Below, piece by piece: positions 36,044 to 47,940 of a stretch of DNA of 64,000 nt; within the stretch, counting starts at the first letter, position 1, and the number at the start of each line of letters is the position of its first letter. The translations under genes were made by a program, and so were the position numbers. Under the pieces are notes generated by a model. It made no database searches. It worked only from the letters and a program-made list of their open reading frames with translations, and was not told where the DNA came from. The DNA is from Nematostella vectensis. Its lineage: Eukaryota; Cnidaria; Anthozoa; Actiniaria; Edwardsiidae. The stretch lies in NCBI RefSeq assembly GCF_932526225.1, contig NC_064041.1, forward strand, positions 5,514,046 to 5,578,045, written 5' to 3'.

Positions 36044-39000
36044 CTACTTACAAACTTTGCATGTCTTGGGACACATCTTCTTGATGATGAAGTATGTTGC
36101 GCATTCATCCGCCAGGTGCTTGCAATTGTCGGCTTTATCAACACAGCCTGAATCAACATGTCATGAACATAAGAAAAGTAGATGCTACACGTACAATTAG
36201 GGTAGCATGTCAATCAATCAATGGCAGTCGTTTTTCTAAATGGTCTAAAAGAGCCTAGGGCGAGCGCGCGGGCAGCCTGTGATGTTCTAAAAACGCTAGA
36301 GCCTGGGCCTGTTTCAAAATGGCGGCCTGCACAATCAAACACGAATTCCGTGCAAGTTTACGCGGAAATTCTCGACGTACACAGTTCTAGGGCGAAAAAA
36401 AAAAGAGAAAAAAGATGATTGAAGTGGACTTCCCAATATGTTATGCAATATCCTTATAAGAAATTGACCGAGCGAGCAAGAAAAACGGCAGTTTTCAAAA
36501 CTTAATGTCGCCGTACCACGGGCTGTAGAATAGTAAAAGCGGAGTTTGCTTCGATCACATCGATTATCCTATGTATAGCCATGTTAAGCCCTTAGTCACA
36601 GCCCGTGACTTACCAAAACCTGTTGAATGAGTAACTCAACCCCGCGGAGAAGTATTTTCCTAAAGAAGGCGTGAGCGTTATTTGAAAGCTCACTAAAGTC
36701 ATGAATCTTAAACAAGGATCCGCACTATATAAGGGCTTAGCTCCGTCCCCTTTCGGCTGGATACAATTGAAACTTCAAGATGAAAACACGCGGTAGTGAG
36801 ACTTTTTAGTTGTGTTATCGTTAATAATTTGAACTCATTTTTACTGCACATTCCTGCTCTTTTGGTGGGTTATTAATTGTTAGTAGCCAAGAGAAAATAA
36901 ACCGAGCAAACGAGAAGAAAAGCAAAGAGAAAATAAATCGAGCAAACGAGAAGAAAAGCACTTCAAAAGTTGAGTTTGGGTTTCGCTCCTCGTTAGCAAA
37001 CAAGACACGCTTGACTGAACTCCGGAGCTCCGCACCCCGTAGCAGTTTTACTGACAACTGAGCCTTTCGTGGAGCAGGGGCTATACATACGATAGTCATT
37101 ATGACTAAGGCATGCGCTACTCTCACTATCCTACAGCTATAGCCGTGGCATACTCATGATACCGTTATTGCGATAAAAACGTCTCCCCTAGAAATAAATT
37201 ATCTGACACCTGTAGAAGTTGGTCTTGCTGTGGTTGTTGGCGGATGGGTTGGACCGCTTGTTGTTGTCGGAGTCTTTGTTGGGTGCCCTGTGGTGGTGGT
37301 CTTGCCTTTTGTGGTTGGTGTGACGACTGGTTCGGCTGCTGTACTCGTCAGGGGTGGGGTGGGTCTGACTGTTGGAACTTCCTCTGTCAGAAAATATGGA
37401 AGCAAGGGCTTACAAGGTGATCGGGAGAATCCGAAAAATTATAATAATGATGGAATTGCTGGCGGCAACGGTGGTATTGATAATGATGATGGTGGTGGTG
37501 GTGGACATGTTGGTTGTTGTGGTGATGATGATGATGATTATGGTGGTGGTGGACATGGTGGTGGTGATGATGATGGCAGTGACGGTTATGGTGATAATGG
37601 TGATGATGATATTGAATATGATAGCGAAAGTGCTGATAACGATGATGATGATAGTAGTAGTGATGTGATGATGATAATGGCATACCCCCTATACGGTCAA
37701 AAATCCACTTCATATAGCTGTTAACACGCGTATAGACGCTGTAGTGCTTTGGTGAGCAACTTTTTCCAAAACTTGTGGCGCCGTGGAGTACCCATCGTCC
37801 TTCCTCCTCGCATACCAAAGGTCCACCACTATCCCCCTGACAGGAGCTAGCGGCGTTCTCAGTGTTAAAGCCCACACAGATGTGTGAGTAGGGGCGAATG
37901 ATGGCTCCATACGCCCTCTTGCAGTCTTCCTTTGAGACGATGGGGACTTTGGCTTGCTGGAGGGTCAATGCGACATCCCCGAGGCTTTGAAGTCTTCCCC
38001 AGCCTGGCACAGACATGAAAACATTGCACTTGATTAAGATCTATCTTCATTAGCGAGGGAAAAGAGGACGGATAAGAGAGCGGTGACATAAGGTGTTTTC
38101 GGGTGCGACAAATACACACATGATAACATTGCACTTGAGTAAGATCTATCTTCATTAGCGAGAAGAGAAGACGGATAAGAGAGCGGTGACATAAGGTGTT
38201 TTCGGGTGCGACAAATATCGCGTAGAAAGCGCAGGATTTAAGGAAGAAGAGAAAAAAGGGACAGCGACATCTGCTCCTTCGCGTTTGTTTACACGCGCGT
38301 TAGATTTTGCGTGCTTTTCCATCTCCGCTTCCTTCGCTAGAAAAAAGCCGGCTTTGCCGTTTCTCGATCGTTCGTGTTATAGAACAACTAATAGCCCGCG
38401 CTTGCGTAGGTCAGGCAACGATTTTAAAGACTTGTAGTCCGATTCTCCCGAGTACCAATATTAAGCAGACGAAAGAAGGACTTGCTATCTTGCTACCAGT
38501 TTTGTATAATACGCCAACATTTGTTCGAGAAACGTGCTATCTGATTGGCATAAACGTTACTAGCCAACCAGCGTGGTAAATATAAGCTTCTGTGCTATGT
38601 GGTCACGGTACCGCGCGTCGCACTAATACCTGCGATGTAGCATATCGCCCCGACTTTAGGTTCGCCGCTCGGAAGACACGCCGTCGATACCTTGTCGTTG
38701 ATGACTGCTGATCTCTCTAGCTCAAGGAGTGCTATGTCGTCCACGTAGTTTGCCATGGAAAATCCGCGATGCCTGTACACTCGCCTTACTTTAATGTTCT
38801 GTGCGCTAGGCTCACTTGCATCGCGAGAATGGCTCCCTGTGGAATATAAAATGCTCTCTTTCTACTCATATATGCCATAGGTGCTCAGGTGCTTGATTTA
38901 AGGTGGACTTTTGGAATTGCCTTAGTTTACATCTTTTGGAATGCAACATACCTCTGTGCACCCTTGAAACCCCAACAAATCAAAGCCGCTTGCTTTTATC

Positions 39001-39603
39001 TAGCTGACATCTACTTTACTCACCAACAATAACTGTGTATTTGTCAGGCCTCATTACACAGTGGGCAGCGGTTATCGCCCATCCAGGTCGTATCAATGTC
39101 GCACCGCACGTATGGTAATTAGAACGTCCCTTCCGCAGGGACGCAATCCAGGGCCACGAGTGAGACACTGCCTCCTGACCATTCACGATACGGGCCCCTG
39201 GGGGACGCTTTCCACATATTGGCCCTAGTACAAAAAAGTAACCATAGCGAGATAAGAATGGTTTCGAACGAATGTTAGAAAAATATAGATTGATTCGCTG
39301 ATGAAACATGGCATGCCAGAATATGAGAAATACTAATAGGACGAGAGGATATAGAGATAAAACGAAAATAACAACATACAAAAAGCAAGCTCTTATGACT
39401 TTATATTCAATTCACACTTAAAATACAATGAAATAAATAGTAAAACTCCAAGTGGGTGTTACAAAATCGAGCGCCAGGGTAGATTCAAAGCAAAAGAATT
39501 TTGTATTTGGAAATCCGGGGTTTGTGCATGATGACTTACCTTTTGCATAACAATCAAGGGTTCCAACCAGCGCAACAAGGAGCCACAGAAATAGCGAAAC
39601 CAT
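36044..39603 (-). CDS. Secreted chymotrypsin-like serine protease with C-terminal ShK domain (protease A)
   Basis: Six exons: 39603-39540, 39224-39024, 38836-38630, 38003-37686, 37383-37210 and 36147-36044 (355 aa, all in phase). The signal peptide is MVSLFLWLLVALVGTLDCYA. A short propeptide has Cys25, then the activation site GAR/IVNGQEA. The catalytic triad is H76 (ITAAHC), D122 (DDIALLEL) and S216 (CQGDSGGPL). The S1-pocket base equivalent to residue 189 is Ser, as in chymotrypsin. The residue usually Gly226 appears to be Ser (KHYSVYTRV), which would narrow the pocket. Exon 5 is a Thr/Pro-rich, probably O-glycosylated linker. Exon 6 encodes a six-cysteine ShK module (CVDKADNC to TCKVCK) and a stop. 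ShK modules occur in many secreted cnidarian enzymes, so a toxin role is not implied. Since the stop overlaps a possible donor (TGTAAGT), a further exon is conceivable. Paralogue of protease B. Confidence 0.93.
38025..38220. repeat. Two-copy tandem repeat in protease A intron
   Basis: ACATTGCACTTGA, TAAGATCTATCTTCATTAGC, GATAAGAGAGCGGTGACATA and GTTTTCGGGTGCGACAAAT occur twice, about 93 bp apart. Confidence 0.85.
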
Positions 39604-42087
39604 TTCTCACTACTTGCACTACTACCCTTAGCAGTATAAAGGAGACTTAAGGCTCGCACACTCTATAGCAGATTCCCTCCCTAAGTTCACTGCTCAGCTG
39701 CTCAGGTGTAAAGTACACTTCCCAGTTCACATGTACAAAAGCTGCTCAGGTGTATTTGAAGAATCTGTGTTTGGAGAGGACATTTGCATCGATGGTTTTG
39801 ATAAACGTGCCATATTCACTGACGTGTCATATCCGACATACTGGTCGGGTGTTTAGATGACCTCATGTCCAGTCAACTCGAGATCATCAAAGTGTTTTAA
39901 CACTTTTAATCTTAAAAGATTTCACTTCTTACTTGGGGACTGTGTATCCCTCGTGGCTTGAACAACTCCGTTCAATGGCGTATAATTCATATAAATCATG
40001 TTGAGACACAATGAACACAATGATTTTATTCTCATTGCTTCGTGATAGCAAATGCTATTTAAAATGCCACACATTCTCAGACTATATCTGAAGAAAACTC
40101 CTCGATTGTAGATTGTATATTGTCTTTGTAGGGACTACCGCGTAAGTTTATCAAGTTATATTATTAGCCGATTGCATGTATTTGCCACTCATACGTTCAC
40201 GTATCGATTTATATTCTAGAATCGTATCATCGTTTGTTACTAAAGACCAAATAACTTACAATCTACAATCGAGGGGTTTTCTTCATGAAACGATTGAGTA
40301 AGAGACTGTACTTGCTATTAATAGGAATGGCATTACAATTATGGTACTGCTATCAGCTCTCTTTGCACAATGTAGTAGCTTCTGATTGAGGGCGTTATTG
40401 ACTTAACGAGGCATAGACAACATGTACTAATCATGGCGGCAACACACGAGCTGGTCTCACCAGCGCAAGGGCGCATGCGTAAAAATAATAACCGCTGCCC
40501 ACCGGAAGTGCAGCGGACGGAAGTAAACTATGACATACAACAGCCCACCATCCTAACCTAGTTCGTGTCGTTCTTGGGTGTCCTGTGGTTGATGATGTGA
40601 TGTCACTCGAGACCCTCTCTATGCCTCACGGTCTGCCACAGGAATCCCGAACAGAACGTGATGGACTGGGCCGCAATCCATTCAACTTTGGATTAGATAT
40701 GCGTGGACAAAATCTCGACGCCGTTTTTTATATCTTGACAATAATTAGTTTAAAAAGCTCTGAATGTCAAAGCTCTTTTTATTTCTCACATTTTCTTCAC
40801 ACTTTCTTGACCAATTGCCTCTGGTTATTTACAAGCTGTTGAGTTTGCTACAACAAATTAACGTGATCACTTACGATGGCAGTTGGTTGAATCATCACAA
40901 ATACAGCTATTATTATACTGGAAGCGTCCCTGGGACATTGGGGCACACTTAGTGATGTGCTTATGGATGTTTGCCAGCAAAGGTGGAATCATGGAGGTTT
41001 TTTCTTGTTTGGCTTTTACCCGTACAAGAAAATAATTTTCTAATGAATCCCTACAGCTCTCCGAAATTCTGTCTTCTCTGGAATCAGATAGATTACAAAA
41101 TTGTTTACACTGTTATTCTGACTGGGTATGTATGATATGAATTTTTTTATCATAATTTTTTTGGGAGAAATACTATAGACTTATTTTTGTATTTTCTGTA
41201 TTAGTGCTGATCCCTTTTCCTTGTGTAGTATTTGAGCGTTTGTTAGGGTCAATTAGTTACTACCACCTTTGTTTGATGCATATCTTCAATACCTTTTTCC
41301 CCTTAGACTGATCAGGCCCGTAGCCAGGGGAGGGGGGGGAGTTCGGGGGGTTCGGAAGAACCACCCTACTGGACTGGAAGGTCCGCTCTAATGAAGGAAA
41401 ATTGGGTACCAGCACTGCAAGCTAGCCCCCCCCCCCCCCCCTGCTTATCCCTAAGTTTCTTGATCTAGCTGTGTTTATTTTGCATTCATGTTTTTTTTTG
41501 GTTTGTGGGAACTTCTCAAGGCCGGTACAGGTTGGTTGAGGGGTTAAAGTACTAAAAAAAGGGCGGTTTTCACATTCAGAGCTTTAACTTTATTGGGCAA
41601 ATCAAGGAGTACATTTTATTTTTTGGGATTTTCTCTGTTAATCTTGTTGTGATGTAGCCAGAAGCTTAACCTGAAATAATGAGAAAGGGATTCACAAAAT
41701 CAAAGACAGCTCATTTCATCTCACACAAAAACTTATAGGGCAGTACATGACGTCAACACTCTTTGTTCCCCGTAGATACCTCAATCCGGAAAAAAAGTCG
41801 AAGAAAGGAAACACGTTTTTTTTAACGAGGGCCTCCTGTGACTTGTTATAAAAAATGTAGAGAAGGTAGGAGAGGAGCAAGAATAGAAAAGAAATGGATA
41901 TTTATCCCTTCTTCACCGCCGCCATCTGCCCCAGTTCCCCCACACAGGAAGCCCATGATGTCAAAATCGGCCGGCTGGGATGCCTGTGGAGGATGCTAGG
42001 TTTATCGTAACTACTCCTTTCCATCGATTTTTTAATTCACCCCAAGCCATACCTCAACCCACATCAACCACACCTCCAGTAACTTAC
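39604..42087. other. Spacer between the two protease genes
   Basis: No gene recognised. It includes the upstream region of protease A, an inverted-repeat element (40088-40286), and a poly-G/poly-C dispersed repeat (41310-41440). A last short exon of protease B may lie in the upper part. Low-confidence open frames near 40.6-40.9 kb have no conserved motif. Confidence 0.5.
40088..40286. mobile_element. 200-bp MITE
   Basis: CTGAAGAAAACTCCTCGATT plus GTAGATTGTA at the left pairs with TACAATCTACAATCGAGG plus GGTTTTCTTCA at the right. No coding capacity. Confidence 0.8.
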
Positions 42088-45000
42088 ATTTCTTGCACAT
42101 CTTTCTGCACCAGTAGTTCCTGATCTTTGGGACTCCGCAGTAACTGGTGATCTCGTGGCAATTAGATGCCTTGTTTGTGCAGTCTGTAATGAACACATAC
42201 ACAGCGTTAGAGCAGGGGCGATATGGAGGGGATAGGGTAGATATCCACCGCCCGTTTGATTAAAGTCACGTCTAACAATAAAGTCCTAAACTTGGCTGAT
42301 CCAACCAAGATTCTGAACCCGCTCCTAATGTACTTACTTGCGTTAGGAGGTAGGTAGGTGGGGAGGGGGGAGAGGGGAAGGGGCATTTGTAGGTACCTCC
42401 GGTAGAAGGTTAATAGGTCGGTAGGGAAGGGGAAAGGGAGGGGGAGGGGGCATTTGTAGGTACCTCCGGTAGAAGGTTAATAGGTCGGTAGGGAAGGGGA
42501 GAGGGAGGGGGAGGGGGCATTTGTAGGTACCTCCTGTAGAAGGTTAATAGGTCGGTAGGGAAGGGGAGGGGGAGGGGGCATTTGTAGGTACCTCCGGTAG
42601 AAAGTTAATAGGTCGGTAGGGAAGGGGAGGGGGCATTTGTAGGTACCTCCGGTAGAAGGTTAATAGGTCGGTAGGGAAGGGGAGAGGGAGGGGGAGGGGG
42701 CATTTGTAGGTACCTCCGGTAGAAGGTTAATAAGTCGGTAGGGAAGGGGAGAGGGAGGGGGCATTTGTAGGTACCTCCGGTAGAAGGTTAATAGGTCGGT
42801 AGGGAAGGGGAGAGGGAGGGGGAGGGGGAGGGGGCATTTGTAGGTACCTCCGGTAGAAGGTTAATAGGTCGGTAGGGAAGGGGAGAGGGAGGGGGAGGGG
42901 GCATTTGTAGGTACCTCCGGTAGAAAGTTAATAGGTCGGCGGGGAAGCGGAGAGGGGCATTTGTACTTACCTCCGGTGGGAGGCGCATTGGTCGGTGGGG
43001 GAGGGGGAGGGGGTGGGTTAACTCCGCCGCCACCAGAAGAGCTGCCATCAATACCCACTCCTACAACAAAAATAATCATGAAAGAACCAATGCGTCACAT
43101 AAGGTACCTAAGTTTTAATAGAAATCAAGTAAATATCGTCGTAAAAAACATTTTATTTAAAAAAATAGAACAGTGTTTTATGGTCCTTTGTCAGCCGCCT
43201 CTTTGTTATCCAAACAAAGTATAAAGTATAAGGAAGCATTGATTACCTGTGACTTGCTTTATCCAGTCGGTGTAGCTGGCGACACGTGCGAATACGGTAT
43301 AATAAGTAGTCGGACAGTGAAGTTTGCCGTAACTCACGGCTCCGTGGAGATACCACCTGAAGAAATGCGTTCACACATTTGGTATTATTCTCATTATTGC
43401 CCATTATTGAGGCCACGGAAGATATCAATCAGGCAATCATATCCGTTTCCTCTGTAAGATGGAGCTTTTTCAGAGCCTCTTAGCACTTTCCACCCTCCGA
43501 CTAAAGGCCCCTGGAAATCGGCGCCCGGGTATGGAAGGGTATGGAAGGTGTCGTTTCCAGGATCAGATTTTTACTATATATATATATATATTTCCCTTAA
43601 AGCTCATATTCAATTCTGATTTCGGCACAGAAGTGTTTTCTTTAATTTTCTGACAAGAAAATTCTAAACATTTCTTATGGAGGATGATCTAGTACCCCAC
43701 TTGTGAATGCCGATATTTATCAAATGTAAACAATAACAAAAAATGGCTGATGGACATTCCTTAACGAAATGTTACCTGCCGTTATCTTCGCAAACCAGGG
43801 GACCCCCACTGTCACCGTTGCACCCCCCTGACGCTCCAGATCTTGCCTCCCCCGCGCAGAGATGTGCGGTTGACGAGACACCATAGTATTTATTCTTGCA
43901 ATCGTTGTGTGAAGCGATGGGAAGCATGGCCTGCTGGAGAATTCGGGGACTGTTTCCTGTCCCAATAGTCGACCCCCAACCTGGATTCATAGCAACAGAA
44001 AGATTCAGAGAAATAATAATAGGGTTGATTCAAGCATCAACTCTTTGTCAATGTGTTTCCAGTGAGCAACTCTGCATTAATAAAACCACGTTGCTTTGTT
44101 CCAGTTACCATGTGGGTTCTCTCAGCTGCCTTTGTGTTGCACTTACCCAATTTACCCAATTGCTTTCATATCAATACGTATTTAGGGACTGACCATATTA
44201 GTAAAGTGATGGGGGGTGAGGTGTACGAAGGGGAAATTTTTTTTTAATATTTTTTTACCTCTTGGTGGATGAAAATATTTTTTTTTCTTTGCTAAACTAA
44301 AAAAAAATTGTACCTGTACTATGAGTTTATAAAACCGGTCTAGCATTAGCGCACAAAAATATACATGGCCAGATTATATTTAAAAAAAAAAATAATTATT
44401 TCATTATAAAGTTTTGAAAAATAAAAACACAATTTTAATATACTGCTATTCATTGCATATACTGGGCTCGAAACTGTGCATAATACACTAATTGTGCCTT
44501 ATAATACTAGGGAGTCATAATAGCCTTCCTGTAGGCGTTGGATGCGTTGTGAGAGGCATTGGGGGAGGGTGGCGAGGACAAGGCCAAAAAAACGTCCTCC
44601 CAACCCTCCCCCCCCCCGCCCCTTTTATTTTTTTGCCACTCAAATCCAAGATGGCGGCCACAAGCTACGACTTCGGGGTTCGAGGGTTTTTCTTGCCGAA
44701 AAAGCATCCAACGCCTACAGGTAGGCTAGGGAGTCATTAATATTGACCACACCCTTCACCCCGATATAAAATAACAAGTATATATCAGTCACACAAGGAA
44801 AAGATTTCCTACGTCTATTTTTCTATTTTCTAAATATTGGGAAGGGGGGGGCACAATACAAATACATTTTAATTTAATACATTTTATTTTCTTAAAAGAA
44901 ATTATTTGGGGGCACAGCCACGCCCCTACTGGTCATTTACTTATATATATTTTTTTAAATATTGGGGGGCACGTGCCCCAGTGCCCCACCCCCTGCTACG

Positions 45001-47147
45001 GCCCTGATGGTGGAATGAGCTGCTGAGCGAGCGAGCACGTGTATCGCTGTGGTAGTAGAAAACAAGGGCTCCTGGGATCTAGTCAAAATGGCTGCTACGA
45101 AAGACAACAAAACAAGATTCTCTGCACGTTTGCGTGAAAGTTCTCAACATGGACTCCATAAGCAGCCAAGAAAGCAATGTTTTTTTATTAATAATATTAT
45201 TGATTCTCAAGTGAGGTGAGTATTTTTCAAGACTAATGTTTTTTTTTACATGATTACAGAAATGTATTAAATTAAATAAATATATTGTTCACTATTATTT
45301 TGGTATTTTTCCCCCTCACAAGCCCCTCCCTTTTTCGCCATCCCACCCTTCCCCATTCCTCACCATCCCTCCCCAGCCTACCCCTACCCACCCCGCCCAA
45401 CCCATCATGCCTAGTGTGAGCAAAAGGAAAAGCAGAGGGACGCAAGAACAACTAAAAACAGAAAAGAAGAAAAAAAAGGATAAATTTTAAATATTCAAAT
45501 GGTACCTGTTCCTGCGATTGCAATAAAGATTCGCCAAAGATGGTTTTTTAGCCTTCTTGCTTATAATTTATTTATTTTGTCCCATTTTTGTTTGTGGTAG
45601 GAAAGGGAATCATTTTTAATCGCGCATATTCTTTCCAATTGTTCGTATTCTTTAATTCTTGGTAAAAGCTGCTGTAGATTCAAAAGAAAGCAATGTTATA
45701 TTTGAATCAAACTTCCAAATATGGTATTTAATCTCCTTATAAGGCAATAACCGGTTACAAAAACGAAGTACAACTTTTAAAACAAATTTTCTTTGATGTG
45801 TATTTATCGTTTTACCTGTGATGTAGCATCGTTTTCCTGGCGTCGGTTGCTGGTTGGTCAAGCATGCAGTTCCCACTTTGCCCTCTCGGTCAAACTTCAC
45901 GGGCCTCGAGAGCTCTAGCAGGGCGATGTCGTTTTTTATCTTTCTGTCGTCATACTCTGGATGCTCGATCACGTGACTGACAGGGATGCTCTCCTGGACA
46001 GCGGTCTTTCCATTCCTCTCATGCGCACCTTATGGAAAGGGGTTGTCAAGAAAACTGACAATCAATAAATGTTCCAATCACAATAATCATAACCATGAAA
46101 GGATATTCCTCTTATTCTTCTTCACCGACGTCAACATCTTCGATCGTACCAACGATAACTCCATCACCGGCAACAACATCCAGGGCCAAGGGCCTTTCCT
46201 TCTAGCACCAAAAATACAGTAAATGTATCAGACATGATCTAAAATACAGAAGAAAATCTCTTAAAAGGGTCTTTTGGGCCCAAATTTGAAAATTTGAAAG
46301 CAGATCAGTAGAGCACCACTGCCATCACCTCATCTTCACTAACTATCATTCCACCACTACCACCTGCATAATAATCACCATCGCCATCGCCATCGCCATC
46401 GCCATCGCCATCACATACCTACAACAACAGTATAACTGGGTCTCGGATTCTTGTGGACGCAATGAGAAGCCGTCACCACCCATCGGTCGCTGATGAGAGT
46501 TCCTCCACACGAGTGGTATCGCCCGTAAGGCCTCAGTGAGATTTGCCACGGCCACGAGTGCGGCTGCGCGTTCTGACCATTGATGACACGTGCCCCTGGT
46601 GGCTTGCGCCCGCAAGCTGCGTGAACAGCAGTCATGTTAGAAAGTATTTAATTACCTAGATATTTTAGGTACGTATGAAATAATATAACGAGTAGCGAGA
46701 TCCTCTTCTATTCTTTCCCTTTGCCCCATAGAAATATTATTAGAACTTAATAGAATAATTTTTATCCTTTTGTAATAAAACAAAGTCTTCTTGTAAAACT
46801 ACTTGAAAAAGGTTTAAAGCCGCATTGCCACCAGTTTACTTCCGGAGTTCCGACGGAAACCTCAACCGTTAAAAGACAAAAGAATCTATCAAAATCCGAG
46901 ATACTAAACAGGCAATCCGCTCTGAATTATCAATTACATTCTCAAAGAAACTTCCAATAAACACACTGCTTTCAATATTTTGAAATATTTTTGGCGTTTT
47001 CCGTTAAAAATCATCGGAGATTGTTACGTAATGTACCGGAAGTAAACTGGTAACAATGCGGCTTTAACCAGTAAAGAGACATTTACCTGCGTCGACAAAG
47101 GACGGCCCTAGGCACGCTACCAACAGCACGACAACAATCTTCATCAT
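42088..47147 (-). CDS. Secreted serine protease with proline linker and ShK domain (protease B)
   Basis: Seven exons: 47147-47087, 46616-46419, 46028-45816, 43980-43776, 43356-43247, 43060-42971 and 42183-42088, in consistent phase. The signal peptide is [20 protein letters not shown]. The propeptide CGRKPPGAR precedes the activation site VINGQNA. The triad is H72 (TASHC), D120 (NDIALLEL) and S215 ([11 protein letters not shown]). The position equivalent to 189 is Gly within [10 protein letters not shown], so a trypsin-like Asp is absent and an elastase-like or altered specificity is likely. Exon 6 is a Gly/Ser then poly-Pro linker ([18 protein letters not shown]). Exon 7 is a ShK-type module (CTNKASNC, then MCKKC). 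The coding end is uncertain: after AAA T a good GTAAGT donor implies one more exon, while reading through would stop at 42032. Intron 6 is filled with a minisatellite made from exon 6's end. Paralogue of protease A with the same architecture. Confidence 0.88.
42345..42960 (-). repeat. Minisatellite derived from protease B exon 6 and its splice donor
   Basis: About nine units of 60-75 bp. On the minus strand each reads CCCTCCCC tracts, ACCGACCTATTAACCTTC, TACCGGAGGTACCTACAAAT. The true exon end has ACCGACCAATGCGCCTCC, CACCGGAGGTAAGTACAAAT, so the repeat is a diverged tandem amplification of that exon-intron boundary. Confidence 0.9.
44508..44737. mobile_element. MITE with inverted ends and 12-bp direct flanks
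   Basis: CTAGGGAGTCAT occurs at 44508-44519 and 44726-44737, directly repeated. Inside are inverted ends TAGCCTTCCTGTAGGCGTTG and AACGCCTACAGGTAGGCTA. The interior has AAGATGGCGGC. It lies in protease B intron 3. Confidence 0.85.
44830..45008. repeat. Dispersed repeat, family 'GGGGCACAGCCACGCCCC'
   Basis: Contains TTATTTGGGGGCACAGCCAC, CCCCTACTGGTCATTTACTT, then CCAGTGCCCCACCCCCTGCT and ACGGCC. Matching blocks lie at 52500-52626 (same orientation) and about 1680-1815 (opposite orientation). Confidence 0.75.
46814..47067. mobile_element. TTAA-type MITE, copy 2
   Basis: A perfect TTAA direct flank (46814-46817 and 47064-47067) bounds inverted ends AGCCGCATTGCCACCAGTTT and AAACTGGTAACAATGCGGCT. 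TTAA target duplication is typical of piggyBac-type elements. Located 20 bp below the signal-peptide exon of protease B. Confidence 0.88.
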
Positions 47148-47639
47148 AGTAAACGTCGAAGATAAAATAACATTCAAGGTTGTGTTTCCTTTATATGGAG
47201 CTGACTTCACATATAGTAGACCCAGCTGGGTTTGAACATACCAAAGCTGTTCTTGCATTGCAAGGTCGTAGTTTATTAGATATTCTATCCTAGCATGTAT
47301 AAGAACAAAGTATTGGTTTTACTGGTGTGTTTAGCTTTGCAGGTGTTCTTCAAATCATTTTCGCGTAGCATAATCATGAATTTGAAAGATTTGTTACGAT
47401 ATCAAATGTTCAGAGCGTTTTGATGGGAGAGGTAAAGCGGGAACATTATACATGGATCATTATCTGTGCCTTTTTCCAACTTTGTACCCAAAGAAAACAA
47501 AATATTACTCTAGTAGCATAGTCTTAGTTTTTCAAGCGAGAGGTCCCGGGGGATTATCTGATTCAAATCAGCTTTGATGTGAAAACCTGTATCGGACAAG
47601 AACTCCAAAAAGCCGGGGGAATATAGCCAGGAATAGACA

Positions 47640-47890
47640 GTTTCGAATTCGAAAATGACCGCTATACAGATTACAATTGAGGGCGCATTTAACAGTGTTA
47701 GCCTCAACGTAAAGAAAATTATTCATAAATTTTCACAAGAAAACGAAGTATCCCCACAAGTACAATCATTGTATGATTTTCAGGATCGGTAGTTTCTCGT
47801 TGGAATTTGTGAATAATTAACTTCGCGCCGAGGCTAACACTGTAAATTGCGCCCTAAATCTGTCTGGTGGTCATTTTCGAATTCAAAACT
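47640..47890. mobile_element. 250-bp inverted-repeat element
   Basis: TTTCGAATTCGAAAATGACC and GGGCGCATTTAACAGTGTTA plus GCCTC on the left pair with GAGGCTAACACTGTAAATTG plus CGCCC and GGTCATTTTCGAATTC on the right. Confidence 0.82.
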
Positions 47891-47903
47891 GGACTATTGT
47901 TTG

Positions 47904-47906
<3 letters not shown>

Positions 47907-47939
<33 letters not shown>
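47907..47939. repeat. Homopolymer of 33 G
   Basis: An uninterrupted G run immediately beside the preceding inverted-repeat element. Poly-G or poly-C runs over 12 nt recur in the window, often inside dispersed repeats. Length is prone to sequencing error. Confidence 0.9.

Positions 47940-47940
<1 letters not shown>

Noticed and set aside
36044-36147. Stand-alone ShK potassium-channel toxin gene
   Set aside because: The six-cysteine exon is in phase with a protease and linker; there is no separate signal peptide or promoter, so it is a domain of the enzyme.
37387-37685. His/Tyr-rich extension of the protease A frame, and plus-strand Asp/Gly-rich frames
   Set aside because: The region is intron between exons 4 and 5, made of GATGATGGTGGT-type microsatellite; splice sites and phase support removal.
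40435-40560. Short plus-strand ORF starting at ATGGCGGCAACACACG
   Set aside because: Only about 40 codons, no conserved motif and no continuing exon found; resembles ATGGCGG words in dispersed repeats.
42788-43224. Proline-rich ORFs around 43 kb
   Set aside because: Only the 90-nt exon 43060-42971 is coding; the rest is the donor-derived minisatellite read in frame.
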